In this document: in pieces, positions 30,092 through 40,250 of the stretch
How the letters are laid out: the number at the start of each line of letters is the position of its first letter
How positions within the stretch are numbered: the first letter of the stretch is position 1
Assembly (NCBI RefSeq): GCF_963678635.1
Contig: NC_087064.1
Span: 83,071,847-83,135,846, forward strand
Direction of reading: 5' to 3'
Source: Symsagittifera roscoffensis
Taxonomy: Eukaryota; Xenacoelomorpha; Acoela; Convolutidae
DNA: 64,000 nucleotides
Notes under the pieces: model-generated
What the model was told of the DNA's origin: nothing
Database searches by the model: none
What the model saw: only the letters and a program-made list of their open reading frames with translations
Translations under genes and position numbers: made by a program

Positions 30092-30661
30092 TTACAAATC
30101 TTTAAAAACAAAGTTTTGGTTCAGGAGCACTTTATTCAAATGATAAAAAAAAAACAATTTACAATTCAATGGGAAACTTGAAAAAATGTGTAAAAAATCA
30201 AAAAATGAGTTAATTTTCATGAGTTCCTTGTCACTTACTTCTTCATGTGCCACACCATGTTTCCTTCTAAACAGAGTTAAGTTATCCTGTTGAACCTTCA
30301 ATTTTTCTTTCTTGTACCTTCTATCACAAATTGTTTTAATTTTTCGCCAATCATGCAGGGAAATTCTTAAGGGACTGAAACACTTCTTCGGATTCCTGTA
30401 GAAGATGTCAAATTCAACCATTTTTTCAAAAATAGTCATTTGTAGTAAATGTTCACTTGTAAGCAAATGAAAACTTTTTCCGTATCCCAGATCCACAACT
30501 TCATCAAAAAATTTTTCATTTGAATCATATGAAAACCCGTACTTTTTTCTCGAAGGTGACTTAGACATAGCCAATTCTTTTCCAAATTCCCTAACTCTTC
30601 TACTCTCGAGTTCTCTCCATTCTGAAAGATCTATGATAATTTGCTTACTAGCTTGGGACAT
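30092..30661 (-). CDS. Core ORF with PC4-like centre (189 aa)
   Basis: Starts MSQASKQIIIDLSEW. The central part contains KYGFSYDSNEKFF, then KMVEFDIFYRNPKKCF followed by SPLRISLHDWRKIKTICDRR. The SPLRISLHDWRKI segment is the closest in this element to the PC4-family motif of a strand ending in Ser-Leu followed by a Trp-containing helix. A basic segment follows (RRYKKEKLKVQQDN, FRRKHG). The last ~40 residues are hydrophobic and aromatic (FFDFLHIFSSFPLNCKLFFF). No family can be named with confidence. Confidence 0.5.
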   Translation of the reverse strand: MSQASKQIIIDLSEWRELESRRVREFGKELAMSKSPSRKKYGFSYDSNEKFFDEVVDLGYGKSFHLLTSEHLLQMTIFEKMVEFDIFYRNPKKCFSPLRISLHDWRKIKTICDRRYKKEKLKVQQDNLTLFRRKHGVAHEEVSDKELMKINSFFDFLHIFSSFPLNCKLFFFYHLNKVLLNQNFVFKDL

Positions 30662-31800
30662 TTTAATAAATTTGAGAATCTTGACAGTTTCGGTGCCAAT
30701 TTCAAACTGGATGCAGTAACTCGTTCTATTAAAATTGGTTTCAAAGTTTGAGATAGATTTCCGTTTCTTCTAAAAATTCTTCTCATGTCGGTAAAATGAA
30801 CTGAATTGTGGGAGATTTCAAATGAAATGAAATATATATTTTTTCACCTGTAGATTTTGCTGAATTTCTCATAAAAAACTGAACTCCAAAAATTTTGCAA
30901 CACTTGGTTGACTTTAATTGTTTATAAAGGATTTTGTAAAATAAAAATTTTTTGTTGACTAAGATTTTTCAAAAGGGAAGAATTTCATTGAAAACTATTC
31001 CTAGTATTTACAACCCTGGTTGCGTATCTTTTTTTTAAATTTAAAAAACTAGCAAAATAACTAAAATCCACAAATTTTTTTCACCAACGTCATCACCTTA
31101 GAGTTAGTTCTGGAATTCTGATTGGTTAAATTTTAGTGTTTATTTCTAGAATTTAGAAGATTGAGCAAAATGTAGATGTTATTGTGTAATGACTTTTTAT
31201 AAAATTCAAGGATTTAATCTGAAGATTCTAAAAATTAGAAGATTCTAGAATTTAATGAATAATGACGTCAATTTCTCTGGTGGAAATATTCCACAACTTT
31301 TACTGTTCTATAAAAATTAAAGTGTAATGACGTCATTTTCTCAGGTGGAATTACTTTTTTATCACCTAAATAATTCAAAAGACACCTTCCTAGCTCTGTA
31401 GAGGAAACATCTCAGACCCTCTGAATGGCTTTTTCAAATAGTTTTTCTTAAGATAATTGAAAATTTGTTACAAGAATTTTGTCAAAAATAATTTTTTCTA
31501 GCCTGAACAAATTTTAAATATAAATTTTTTTACGTATACCTATCTTAGGATTTTTTTTTGGTAAAATGCACGTTTTTTCTTGGTTTTTTCAAAAATTATG
31601 TTGAATTTTTTTCATTTCTAAACTGATAAGGCAAAAAACGCAGAACTTTGATGTAAAAAGCATGTTGACTTATTGCTTAGAAAACTTCTAATACCTTGTT
31701 TTTCAATTGTTTCTGATCTACAGACATGCAAAAATTAGTTTTCTGAAGGATTTGATTTTGAATAAAAGTTTCATAAAGATTAGCAATTAACTGTGCAAGA
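30662..31800. other. AT-rich core spacer with two CRE-like palindromes
   Basis: About 1.1 kb without a credible ORF. The palindrome TGACGTCA occurs twice (31,263-31,270 and 31,328-31,335), each within a similar ~30-bp context (aatgacgtcat/a then tctcWggtggaa). TGACGTCA is the consensus of CREB/ATF-type bZIP proteins. The rest is A/T-rich. Confidence 0.5.
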
Positions 31801-31814
31801 AAAATTGTAATGAT

Positions 31815-32400
31815 TTATTTCGGCAAGATGGGAAAAGTGTTTCAATTTTTTGAAGCGTATGCGAAAATTGTTTCACTTTTTTGTACAAATGCGAAAATTG
31901 TTTCAGTTTTTTTGACAAAATGCGAAAAATGTTTTACTTTTTTTAACAAGATGCGAAAAGTGTTTCACTTTTTTTACTACAAATGCGAAAAATGTTTCAA
32001 TTTTTTCGACAAAATGCGAAAAGTGTTTTACTTTTTTCGATAAAATGCGAAAAGTGTTTTACTTTTTTCGATACAATGCGAAAAGTGTTTCAATTTTTTC
32101 GACAAAATGCTAAAAGTGTTTTACTTTTTTTCGATAAAATACAAAATGTGTTTTACTTTTTTCGATAAGATGCGAAAATTGTTTCAATTTTTTTGACAAA
32201 GTGCGAAAAGTGTATCAACTTTTTCGACAAAATGCGAAAAGTGTTTCAATTTTTTTTGACAAGATGCGAAAAGTGTTTCAACTTTCTTTGACACCATGCG
32301 AAAAGTGTTTCAATAAATATGACAATTTGGGAGAAGTCTTTCACTTTTTTTAACGAAATGCGAAAAGTGTTTCAATTTTTCTACAAAGTGCGAAAAGTGT
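31815..32400 (+). repeat. 31-bp minisatellite in the element core
   Basis: About 18 imperfect units built on gcgaaaagtgtttcaatttt plus ttcgacaaaat. The frames through it are repeats of a Phe/Lys-rich peptide and are not genes. It lies between two leftward ORFs and is not present in the inverted repeats. Confidence 0.9.
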
Positions 32401-32656
32401 GTACAAGATGCAAAAACCATTAGGTAACTTTTAACAAGTGTACAGCTTTTGTAGTGTTTTTTCCGAATATGTATGCAAAAATTATTCGAGTTTCTTAACA
32501 TCTGTGCAAGTTCGGAGTACTAAATTAGGTTTTAATTGTTTTTAAATAGTTTACTCTGAACTTCTCAACTATTCTCATAATTAAAATGAAATTGAAGAAA
32601 CTAATTAAATACAAAGAACAAAAATAATACCAAACAACAATTATTTACAAAAACAT
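32401..32656. other. Core spacer between minisatellite and acidic-tail ORF
   Basis: AT-rich, no ORF. It contains the 3' flank of the leftward gene that ends at 32,657. Confidence 0.4.
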
Positions 32657-33154
32657 TTAATCGAAGAGCTGTCGAGCAGCAGGAGAGTTCTGGAGGTTCT
32701 CTATAGAACGCAGAGCTGGACGAGGTTCCATTGCTGGTGGTTGTTGTGGAGCTGGAGGCGTCATTGTTTCTGAGAATCCCTCATCTTCATCTATTGTGAT
32801 GGGGTTTTCGGCTGATCCTGCCTCCTCCCAAGGAAAGAGGAAGTCGTCGACTGGTTGAGCTACAAATCTTGAGTCAGGAATCTCGGGGTAGTTCATTCCC
32901 ACATGATCAGAAACTTCCCCCATCATTTGCATTTCTTCAAGTTGGTTCTCTGTCATGGGAACTTGTGTCATATGATGTTCGTTGAAATCCCTTCGCATCA
33001 CTTCCACCATGTGCCAGACTTGGATTGGGATATCCATTCGTGCCAGAAAAACTCCAGAGACTGTTTCTCGCACTTGAATTTGTACTAGATCAGGTGAAAA
33101 TTCTACAGAGTACATGAGATTGCTGTTTTGTACTGAGAAGATCATTTTGAGCAA
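32657..33154 (-). CDS. PC4-like ORF with acidic tail (165 aa)
   Basis: Starts MLKMIFSVQNSNLMYSVEF. Residues 19-52 read SPDLVQIQVRETVSGVFLAR then MDIPIQVWHMVEVM, where a strand with IQVRE, a loop, and a strand followed by a Trp helix is the clearest PC4-like arrangement in the element. From about residue 65 it is acidic and Met/Glu-rich (MTENQLEEMQMMGE), with FPWEEAGSAENPITIDEDEG, then Pro-rich (PPAPQQPP). The composition is less AT-biased than its neighbours. An acidic tail next to a single-stranded-DNA-binding fold resembles a replication accessory protein or a transactivator, but this is inference. Confidence 0.5.
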   Translation of the reverse strand: MLKMIFSVQNSNLMYSVEFSPDLVQIQVRETVSGVFLARMDIPIQVWHMVEVMRRDFNEHHMTQVPMTENQLEEMQMMGEVSDHVGMNYPEIPDSRFVAQPVDDFLFPWEEAGSAENPITIDEDEGFSETMTPPAPQQPPAMEPRPALRSIENLQNSPAARQLFD

Positions 33155-33300
33155 TAAATTGAGTTAAAGAGTAAAAACAAGAAAGAGTTGAGAGAGGAGG
33201 TAGCTGACGGAAGATAAATTGAAATTGAATTATTTAGAGTTGAGAGAGGAGGTAGTTGACGGTAGTTAATTTGAAAATAAAATGATTTTTAGTTAGGAGT
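33155..33300. promoter_or_regulatory. Upstream region of the acidic-tail ORF with a direct repeat
   Basis: Two copies of gttgagagaggaggtagYtg (33,186-33,205 and 33,239-33,258), 53 bases apart, lie within ~110 bases upstream of the leftward ORF start at 33,154. They are good candidates for a duplicated regulatory site. No clear TATA box. Confidence 0.45.
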
Positions 33301-33833
33301 TAGGGGTACCTTCAACTCGACTGTGTGGGTTTAACCAATCAGAATTGATTTTCCTTATTTGGATTGTAGTCGTGTCCAATCAGATTTCAGCTTCCTTTTA
33401 TGGGATTCTTGGATAAAAGTCGTATCCAATCGGAAACAAAGCTCCATTTTGGATTTTGTCGTTTTCAATCACAAAAACGTTCGTTTTTGTTCTAGTTGTC
33501 GTATCCAATCAGAAGACGCTTTTAAGGACTTAAATCTGTCAAAAAAGTAAAAATATACACAAAAGCAATTGCAAAAATAAATGTCCAAAAGTTGTTTGAT
33601 ATAAAAATAAGAAATATTGCTGATATAAGTAACAAAAAGAAGAAAATTAAAAAAGTAGCAACTCTACAATTTTTTTCATCAAGTTAATTGATTTTTTTGT
33701 ATGTAATCAATGATAAAAAGCTTATTTTAGAGTATATAGTCAAGTTCTTTGATTTTGATGTAAATTTGGGAAGATAACTCAAAGTTGATCAATTTTTCAA
33801 AGCAAATCTCTGGAAATCTGATTCCAAACCGAA
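33301..33833. other. Core spacer with CCAATCAGA-type repeats, right side
   Basis: Several imperfect ~45-bp units with tccaatcaga or tccaatcgga (33,334, 33,376, 33,426, 33,500). They resemble those inside the left arm, which suggests that the arms end in similar subterminal repeats. No ORF. Confidence 0.5.
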
Positions 33834-36800
33834 TCTGATTTCCTTTCACGTCAAAAACAATTGTTCAAGAAATTTGCTGTTTTTATTCGCCTTTACTCAT
33901 TTTTTGAGCCTATTCAACTTTTCTTTACTGAAAATTTGGGACATTCTAAATCTCCCATTTTTTTTTCTTTTTCTTCCTAATGAGATGTCGTTACTTAATA
34001 GAAACAAAATAATTGCATGTCTTGAATGTGGAAGAGAATACACATGTAAAGATGCGTCAAGACATCGAAAGCACTGTGACGTTTTAAAGTGTTCCAATTG
34101 TAACTTTTATACATTTAGCAGCGAGGAACTTACTAATCATATCAAGATGAAGCAGTGTCAAAATAATGTTAAAATATGTGCTCGGCAGTCTCAGAAAACA
34201 CTCCAAGAGAAGGTTAAACTGATTGTAAAAGTAATCTTAGAGTAGTGCGTAGCAGATATTGGGGATTGATTTACTCAGAATTATGGTTTTTTTTCGCTTT
34301 TTTTTCTACATTTCAGAAAAGGATATTCTCATTTTTTACATATTTTTTTGAATGTTTTAACCAGCGCCGATTCTTTCTCAATTCGATCTTTTTGAGAAAA
34401 GTTCCCTTTTAAATAAGAAAAAAAAGCTATTTAAAATTTATTTTGCAAGAAAAGTGATAGTTATTGACACAAAAATTGTAATTTTGCTGAAACAAGTTAC
34501 TCTAGCACCTATCAAGACAACCTTGAGGAAGACAATTACAATTTTTATCGTAATAATCAGATGGTGTCAATTCTAATTTCATTTCTGCTAGCAAATTGTT
34601 TGTTCAATTGATACTATTTTCCTCCTAAATTCTCCAGTTCTGACTAAATTTTCTTGCAAAGTGTGTTCAATAGCGAAAACATGCATTAAGCAGAAAGCAA
34701 GGAAAACCTTAAAACATAGAGCATTTGTAGAGAAAATCATAAAAAAATGACTTTTTTTTTTCCAGAAAAATGATAAATATTGATCCCATAAGTTGTATTT
34801 TTGCTGAAATAGTTTACAGTAGCACCTAAAAAGGGAAATTTGAGGAAGACATTTACATTTTTTATCATAATAATCAGACGGTATCAGTTCTAATTTCATC
34901 TTTGCCAGCAAATTGATCGTTCAATTGATACCATTTTTCTCCTAAATTCTCCAGTTCTGACTAAATTTTCTGGCAAAATGTGTTCAATAGCGAAAACATG
35001 CATTAAGCAGAAAGCAGGAATAACCTTAAAGCATGGAGCATTTCAACAGAAAATCATGAAAAATTGACTATTTTTCCAGAAAAGTGATAGATATTTATCC
35101 CAAAGTTGTATTTTTGCTTAAATAGTTTACTGTAGCACCTAACAAGGGAAACTTCAGGCAGACATTTACAATTTTTATCAAAATAATCAGACGGTATCAG
35201 TTCTAATTTCATCTCTGCTAACAAATTGTTCGTTCGATTGATACTATTTTCCCCCTAAATTCTCCGGTTCTGACTAAATTTTATTGCAAAGTGTGTTAAA
35301 TAGCGGAATCATGTATTAAGCAGAAAGTAAGAATAAACTTTAAGAATAGAACCTTTCTACGAAAAATTGTGAAATTATGTTGCAGAAGCAACAGAGAGAT
35401 AATCATCACTTATGAAGAAGATTTTGTTGTTGAATTTGAGCAAATATCGAATAAATTTTTAAGAAAAATTTATCTCGTTTTTAGTCAATTTTAGCTATTA
35501 ACTGTTCGTTTTTCATCATTGATCTGAAATTCTGTACTATTAAGGTGAATAACTTCTCTGAATTTGTAATTTTTGCACAAATTTGGGTTAATCATTGAGC
35601 AAAAATCTAGAAATTTTACGAAATATTGCTCTTAATGTTCATTTGTTTTGAGAGTCCTATTTCAGCTCTCCCTGAATTGAACAAAAAATTAGTTAAATGT
35701 CCAATTAAAAAATTGTAAATGGAAAATTTTTGATAAATTTGAATAATTTTTATTTTACTTTCTTAAAAATTACGGTTATTTTCACTATCTTCCACAAGTT
35801 TCAATTTCGATTCAGCTTTTATGAGCTTTCTTGTTAATGTTGAGAGCATTATATAACCCGCTTTGTTACTCAAATAATGCTTAAATTTATCGTATTTCAT
35901 TTTTTTGTGAGAAAAATTTGGAAAATTTCATATGTCTATTTCAAAGTTTTTGTATCAGTGTCTCAACATGATGCCAATTGAAATACAATTTGAGCTTAAT
36001 TTTAAACTCTAAACGTATTTACTTTTTATTCAATTAGATCAGAAGCAACAAAAAACTAGCCAAACTCTTGATATTTTTGCAGTTCTTTCCAAAAATTTGC
36101 AGTTTGTTCCAAAAACTTTGAAATTTTTGCAATTTTTTCAGAACTTGAAATTTTTCCAAAAACTTTGAAATTTTGCCAGTTTTCTCCAAAAACTTGAAAT
36201 TTTTGCAATTTTTTCCAAAAACTTGAAAATTTTTTAAGTTTTCAGTAGGTTTCAGCATAGTTTAAGCTAGATTGAGTACAGTTTCATAAAAAAGGATCAT
36301 CTAATAAAATAGTTATTAAGTCAAATTATATCAAATCAAATCGTGTTTTGAAGTTTTTTGAAAAAATATCAATTTTTTTTATAAGCATTTCCAAATTTTT
36401 GCACTTCTTACCATGGACTTACCATGAACCAACAAACATATTCTCTTCATTGCACATTCTACATGTAACACTCGAGAATTACATAACGCATGCCGAGATT
36501 TTTGCGAAAAAAACTAGACATTTCCACACAAAATCCAAAAAATACCGTTTTTCTTACTATTTTCTTACCATCACACTGAAACCTTACCATTCCCTATCTT
36601 AATACATTGGGAAATCTATTCCCTATGTTAATGCAAGGAATTTCTAATCCTTATACATAGGGATATCTATACACTATCTTAATACATGGGAAATCTAAAC
36701 AGTATCTTAAAACATGGTAAGATCGGGCGCCAAAATTTTTTCTGAAACTTACCATCTGAAACCTACCATCTTAATACATGGTAAACCTATTCCCTATCTT

Positions 36801-36929
36801 AATACATAGGAAATCTATTCCCTATCTTAATACATAGCCTGGTGACCGGATACTCTATAGCCTATCTTAATACATGGGGGTCACCAGGCACCCCCCCCCC
36901 CCCCCACTCTCCCTCACTCTTCTACTACT
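33834..36929 (-). repeat. Right terminal inverted repeat (~3.1 kb)
   Basis: Mirror of the left arm. It lacks two blocks found in the left arm: the joints are at about 34,221 and about 34,321. It has a run of fifteen C near the end, where the left arm has ten G, and ends ...TCTACTACT at 36,929. Confidence 0.9.
33985..34245 (+). CDS. C2H2/C2HC double zinc-finger ORF in the right arm (86 aa)
   Basis: The frame is open from 33,874, but the first ~37 residues (LFAFTHFLSLFNF...) are hydrophobic and A/T-driven. The ATG at 33,985 gives MSLLNRNKIIACLECGREY. Finger 1 is CLEC...SRHRKHC and finger 2 is CSNC...TNHIKMKQC, the second a C2HC form. The C-terminus is basic (KTLQEKVKLIVKVI). Short two-finger proteins usually bind DNA; its place inside the inverted repeat suggests a protein for terminal-repeat or promoter binding. 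The left-arm twin has a stop in finger 1. Intact although repeat-borne, so it may be under selection. Confidence 0.6.
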   Translation: MSLLNRNKIIACLECGREYTCKDASRHRKHCDVLKCSNCNFYTFSSEELTNHIKMKQCQNNVKICARQSQKTLQEKVKLIVKVILE

Positions 36930-38185
36930 CAAGATTGCAATTAAGAATCCACTTAGTGGCCATTTCTTGTACTCGTTCGAAACTTACTAAGTTGGCTCTA
37001 CTTGGTGACCAAGCTTGTGAACAGTAAGTTAATATCAGGACGATGTAGCCAGTATACGAGTGGAGTTTGTTAACCCATGAGCACGTCGCGGATATGTTTC
37101 GTTTTAATTGGAAAGAGGCCCTTGTTGCCTTTTGGGCACGTATTTCACAGTTTTCGTTCCATGTAAGATTCGGGGTTATTAAGAGGCCCAAATCCTTTTG
37201 AACATTCGTGGGATGCAGTTCGGTGTCGTTCAGTTTGGCGGATAGATTTCCTCTTAAATTTAGTAATTTACGTTTAATCGTATTTGTCGTCATTATGTTT
37301 TCATAACACCAGTTTTCAAGTCCACGAGCGCCTTTGCTTAGGTCGATTTCATTCAGAGCAATTAGTTTAAAATCATCAGCAAAACCATAACTTCCAAGGT
37401 GAGGGCTTGAGCTGGATAGATCATTGATGAAAATTAAGAAGAGTAACGGACCTAGGATAGAGCCTTGGGGTACTCCACTGCTGACTTGTATTAGATTAGA
37501 CGGGGCGTTTTCAATTTTAACTAATTGTTTGCGTTTTTTGAGATATGAAATTATGATATTAAGTAGTTTTCCGCCCACTCCAAATATTTTAAGATTATCG
37601 AAAAGCAAATGATGCGCAACTTTGTCAAATGCTATAGCAAAGTCTAGATAAATGACTGCAAATTCTTTTATGTTTTTGTCGTCGAACTTACAGAGTCTAA
37701 AAAGAGCAATAGTTGGGCTACATCTGACCTTTGTCTGCGAAAATCAAATTGGTTTTCATGCAGTTTGTGGCGACTATGTTCATACAATTGATCAAAAAGA
37801 TTTTTTTCGAACTTTTTTGAAATACAACACAATAGGCTTATCGGACGTTAACAGCTAACATCTGCTTTGTTTCCTTCCTTGAATACAGGCGACACCTGGC
37901 TTATCTTCCAGTAACTCGGATATTCATTTATGTTTTATAAAGCAGAAGGAGTGATTTCGGCAGGGACTTACAACAAATTTTGAGGACGATATTACCAATA
38001 TTATTGGGTCCTGTTGACTTGTTCAGCAGTAAACTTTCAAGCACGGTTTCGATTTTCTTTTCCGTAATTTGTATATCGTCAACTTCTCTTTTGGTATGAT
38101 CTGGCGTTATTGATTGTTTTTTGTAAAAAAACACTTTGAAAAAATGAGTTGGAAAGATTTTCTCTGTCTTCGGTTGACTCCGCAA
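36930..38185 (-). pseudogene. LINE L1c ORF2: reverse transcriptase
   Basis: The frame 36,925-37,608 has SSGVPQGSILGPL and the catalytic YGFADDFKL. A deletion of seven bases at about 37,689 (in gtcgaact...acagagtc) breaks the frame upstream. The motif NKSTGPNNIGNIVL lies in another frame at 37,928-38,185. The missing C-terminal part lies at 22,599-22,909. Confidence 0.85.
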
Positions 38186-38826
38186 TCGTTTCGTTGAGCT
38201 TTCTTATTGGTGGTTTTGATGGATTTTTTCTTTTTGACGACAGATATTTCTATTTGTTGTTAAAACGACGTGTTTGGAATACATCAGCCTCAAAACAACA
38301 TAGATCAGAATCGATTAAGGAGCTTAACTGTTTTTCCAATCGTTTGATTTTTATAGATCTTTGTATGTTTGGGTTTGGCCATTTACGCTTTTTCGTTGCT
38401 ATTTTCTTTATTAGAAAAGAAGCTTGTTTTGAGATCCAGGGTGGAAGTGACGATCGATGTTTCGTGACTTCGGGTATGTTGTTGTTTATCATGTCTTCTG
38501 TCCAGTTATACCATTGTTTGACTAGAAGTCGACATTGCTTTAACAGTAGGGGTCAAAAGGAAAATTAAAGATAACATTGTTAATTTCATCCCAATTTGCT
38601 TTCTTAAAGGCATATTTGTTATGGATGGAAGTACGATAGAATTTTTACTAGCAATAAAGCTTGTGTTTATTGGCTTGTGGTCAAAGCAAGGTTTGCTATT
38701 GATACTAAAACTGCTTAGGACGTCTAAGTCCTTTTTCCGGTTTGTAATTGGGTCGGGGTTTTTCGTCAGGATGACATCTAACTGAGATTCTGATATATTT
38801 GAAAAATTATGTTCAATTAGAATTTT
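38186..38826 (-). pseudogene. LINE L1c ORF2: linker between endonuclease and RT
   Basis: A readable piece (38,250-38,492) includes IKKIATKKRKWPNPNIQRSI and EKQLSSLIDSDLCCFE, which is more complete than in L1. The remainder is frame-broken. Confidence 0.6.
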
Positions 38827-39345
38827 TTATATACCGTTTTTGTCTTCGTCATTTGAGCTCATGTCGCTCCATTTTGTTTTCGAAAAATTGATATCCCCAG
38901 CTATGATGATTTGATTGTAACTTATTTCACTGGTATGACTTTCGAGGCTATTAAAAAACTGCACAAAGTCTTGGAAAGACCATTGGTAAGGGCTATTTGT
39001 CGGTGGGTTGTATATTATACACGCTAGTGTGGGCTTCGGGGTGGTACAATGTCTTAATACCATTAAATCATTTTTACAGTTGTGGAGAACTACTTCTTCA
39101 TGAGGGATTTGATTTTTTATCGCTATGAGGACTCCTCCGTGCTTTGATCGGAAGTTTTCACATACACGATCTTTCCAGTATATTGTGTAGGCCGGAAGAA
39201 AGAGAGCGCTGTTAGGAATTTCGGAGGTGAGCCATGTTTCTGATAGACAAATTAAGTCATAGTTAGTTTTAAATATAGAGTTAGAGAAGACTATTCGTCT
39301 TTGGAGATTCAGAATGCTTCTCACATTGAAGGATAGAAGATTGAT
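38827..39345 (-). pseudogene. LINE L1c ORF2: APE-type endonuclease
   Basis: The best-preserved endonuclease of the window: 165 residues in one frame (38,827-39,324) with YDLICLSETWLTSEIPNSAL, HGGVLIAIKNQIPHEEV and IIIAGDINFSK. Glu of SETW and the Asp/Asn of GDIN fit metal-binding residues of AP-endonuclease-like LINE nucleases. The N-terminal and C-terminal ends are cut by frame changes, so the active site is not complete in this frame. Confidence 0.8.
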
Positions 39346-39439
39346 TTGACTTAGTCATTCGGACTCGCTTTCTGTAGCTGTGTCCGTCTTTTCATTATAC
39401 TCGACCCATTTTTCATCGTATTTGGTTTCCATTTTCAAG

Positions 39440-40250
39440 TTACGGATTCTGATATTTTTTGGTCTATCTGTTTATCTTCGATTAAGAATCGCCTTTTGCG
39501 TAGGCAATAAGTTTGGTGTCTGATGTTGACAGTTCTCGACTAATAAACACAGCGTGGTCATAATCTTTCAGCCGGAAGGCAGATTTCATCACGAGTTCTT
39601 TGCTGAGCATGTTTTTCATGTTCATAATAAGCGTGCGAGGGGTTGTCCGGTCTGGATCGATTCTGCCTATGCGCTGGATTTTACTCATTTTTTTGTCATC
39701 AATATTGAGGAAAACAAGTATTTTTTCAACTGCTTTGATGTCAGCTTGGTATCGCTCGTCGGGAGTCCCCGTGGTGTTTTCGGGTACACCTCTTATGCGA
39801 ACTCCAAGGTTGCTTGAAGATCGAACTGGTGGTGGCGTATCGATCTTTTCGCCGCTTTTCACTGCACCGAGTGATGCGGCGAAGTTCTGCGGCTTCGTTT
39901 TTTTCCCCTCAATGAGTTTTAGTTTCACAGTTTCAATCAGGGCATTTGATTTGGTAATAATCTCTGTTAGTGTCTTCATTTGGTCTTTGATTTCAACTAG
40001 TTGGGATCATTTTAGTCAAATCGTTTTTTTGGTCAGTTTTTGGGTCTTGCTCTTTTTTGTTTACGCATTAGTTGCAAATATTGAGGATGTTTGCTTTACA
40101 CTTGATGAAAATGTCTAGGCTAATTTGATTAAAATCAGTGCATTCCGGTGTCATGTGTAAAATTTTTTGACTAAAGAAACACACAAATCTTTCTTTCATG
40201 ATTTTTTCTTGACAAGTGTAACACTTGTTTCCTCGATTCGCCATTCTGAT
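39440..40250 (-). pseudogene. LINE L1c: coiled-coil and RRM-like segment, most complete copy
   Basis: A 165-residue frame (39,482-39,979) starts with the helix MKTLTEIITKSNALIETVK. It continues with LGVRIRGVPENTTGTPDERY, then MSKIQRIGRIDPDRTTPRTL and SAFRLKDYDHAVFISREL. The pattern of a coiled coil followed by a beta-alpha module and then the endonuclease is typical of LINE ORFs. The Cys/His segment upstream (40,019-40,250) is frame-broken. Confidence 0.65.

Larger units (their letters stand above)
22916..36929. mobile_element. Maverick/Polinton-like element with giant inverted repeats
   Basis: A 14,014-bp element with ends AGTAGTAGAAGAGTGAGGG and its reverse complement, flanked by a 6-bp target duplication. 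AG...CT termini and 6-bp duplications are established Maverick/Polinton features. Unlike those elements it has inverted repeats of about 4.3 and 3.1 kb and a core of only ~6.6 kb. I find no protein-primed DNA polymerase B, no integrase, ATPase, protease or capsid gene. The core holds small compact ORFs on both strands, most facing left, with short spacers. It is probably a non-autonomous derivative or an undescribed relative. It is much more AT-rich than its surroundings. The insertion split LINE L1c, so it is younger than that LINE. Confidence 0.75.

Noticed and set aside
31810-32168. Two open frames of 61-77 residues across the 31-bp minisatellite
   Set aside because: They are frames through a tandem repeat with Phe/Lys-rich low-complexity translation; no start context and no similarity to a protein.
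22916-36929. DNA polymerase B, retroviral-type integrase, packaging ATPase or capsid genes in the 14-kb element
   Set aside because: I looked for YxDTDS-type, DDE and Walker motifs in the listed frames and saw none; no frame of the core exceeds ~205 residues.
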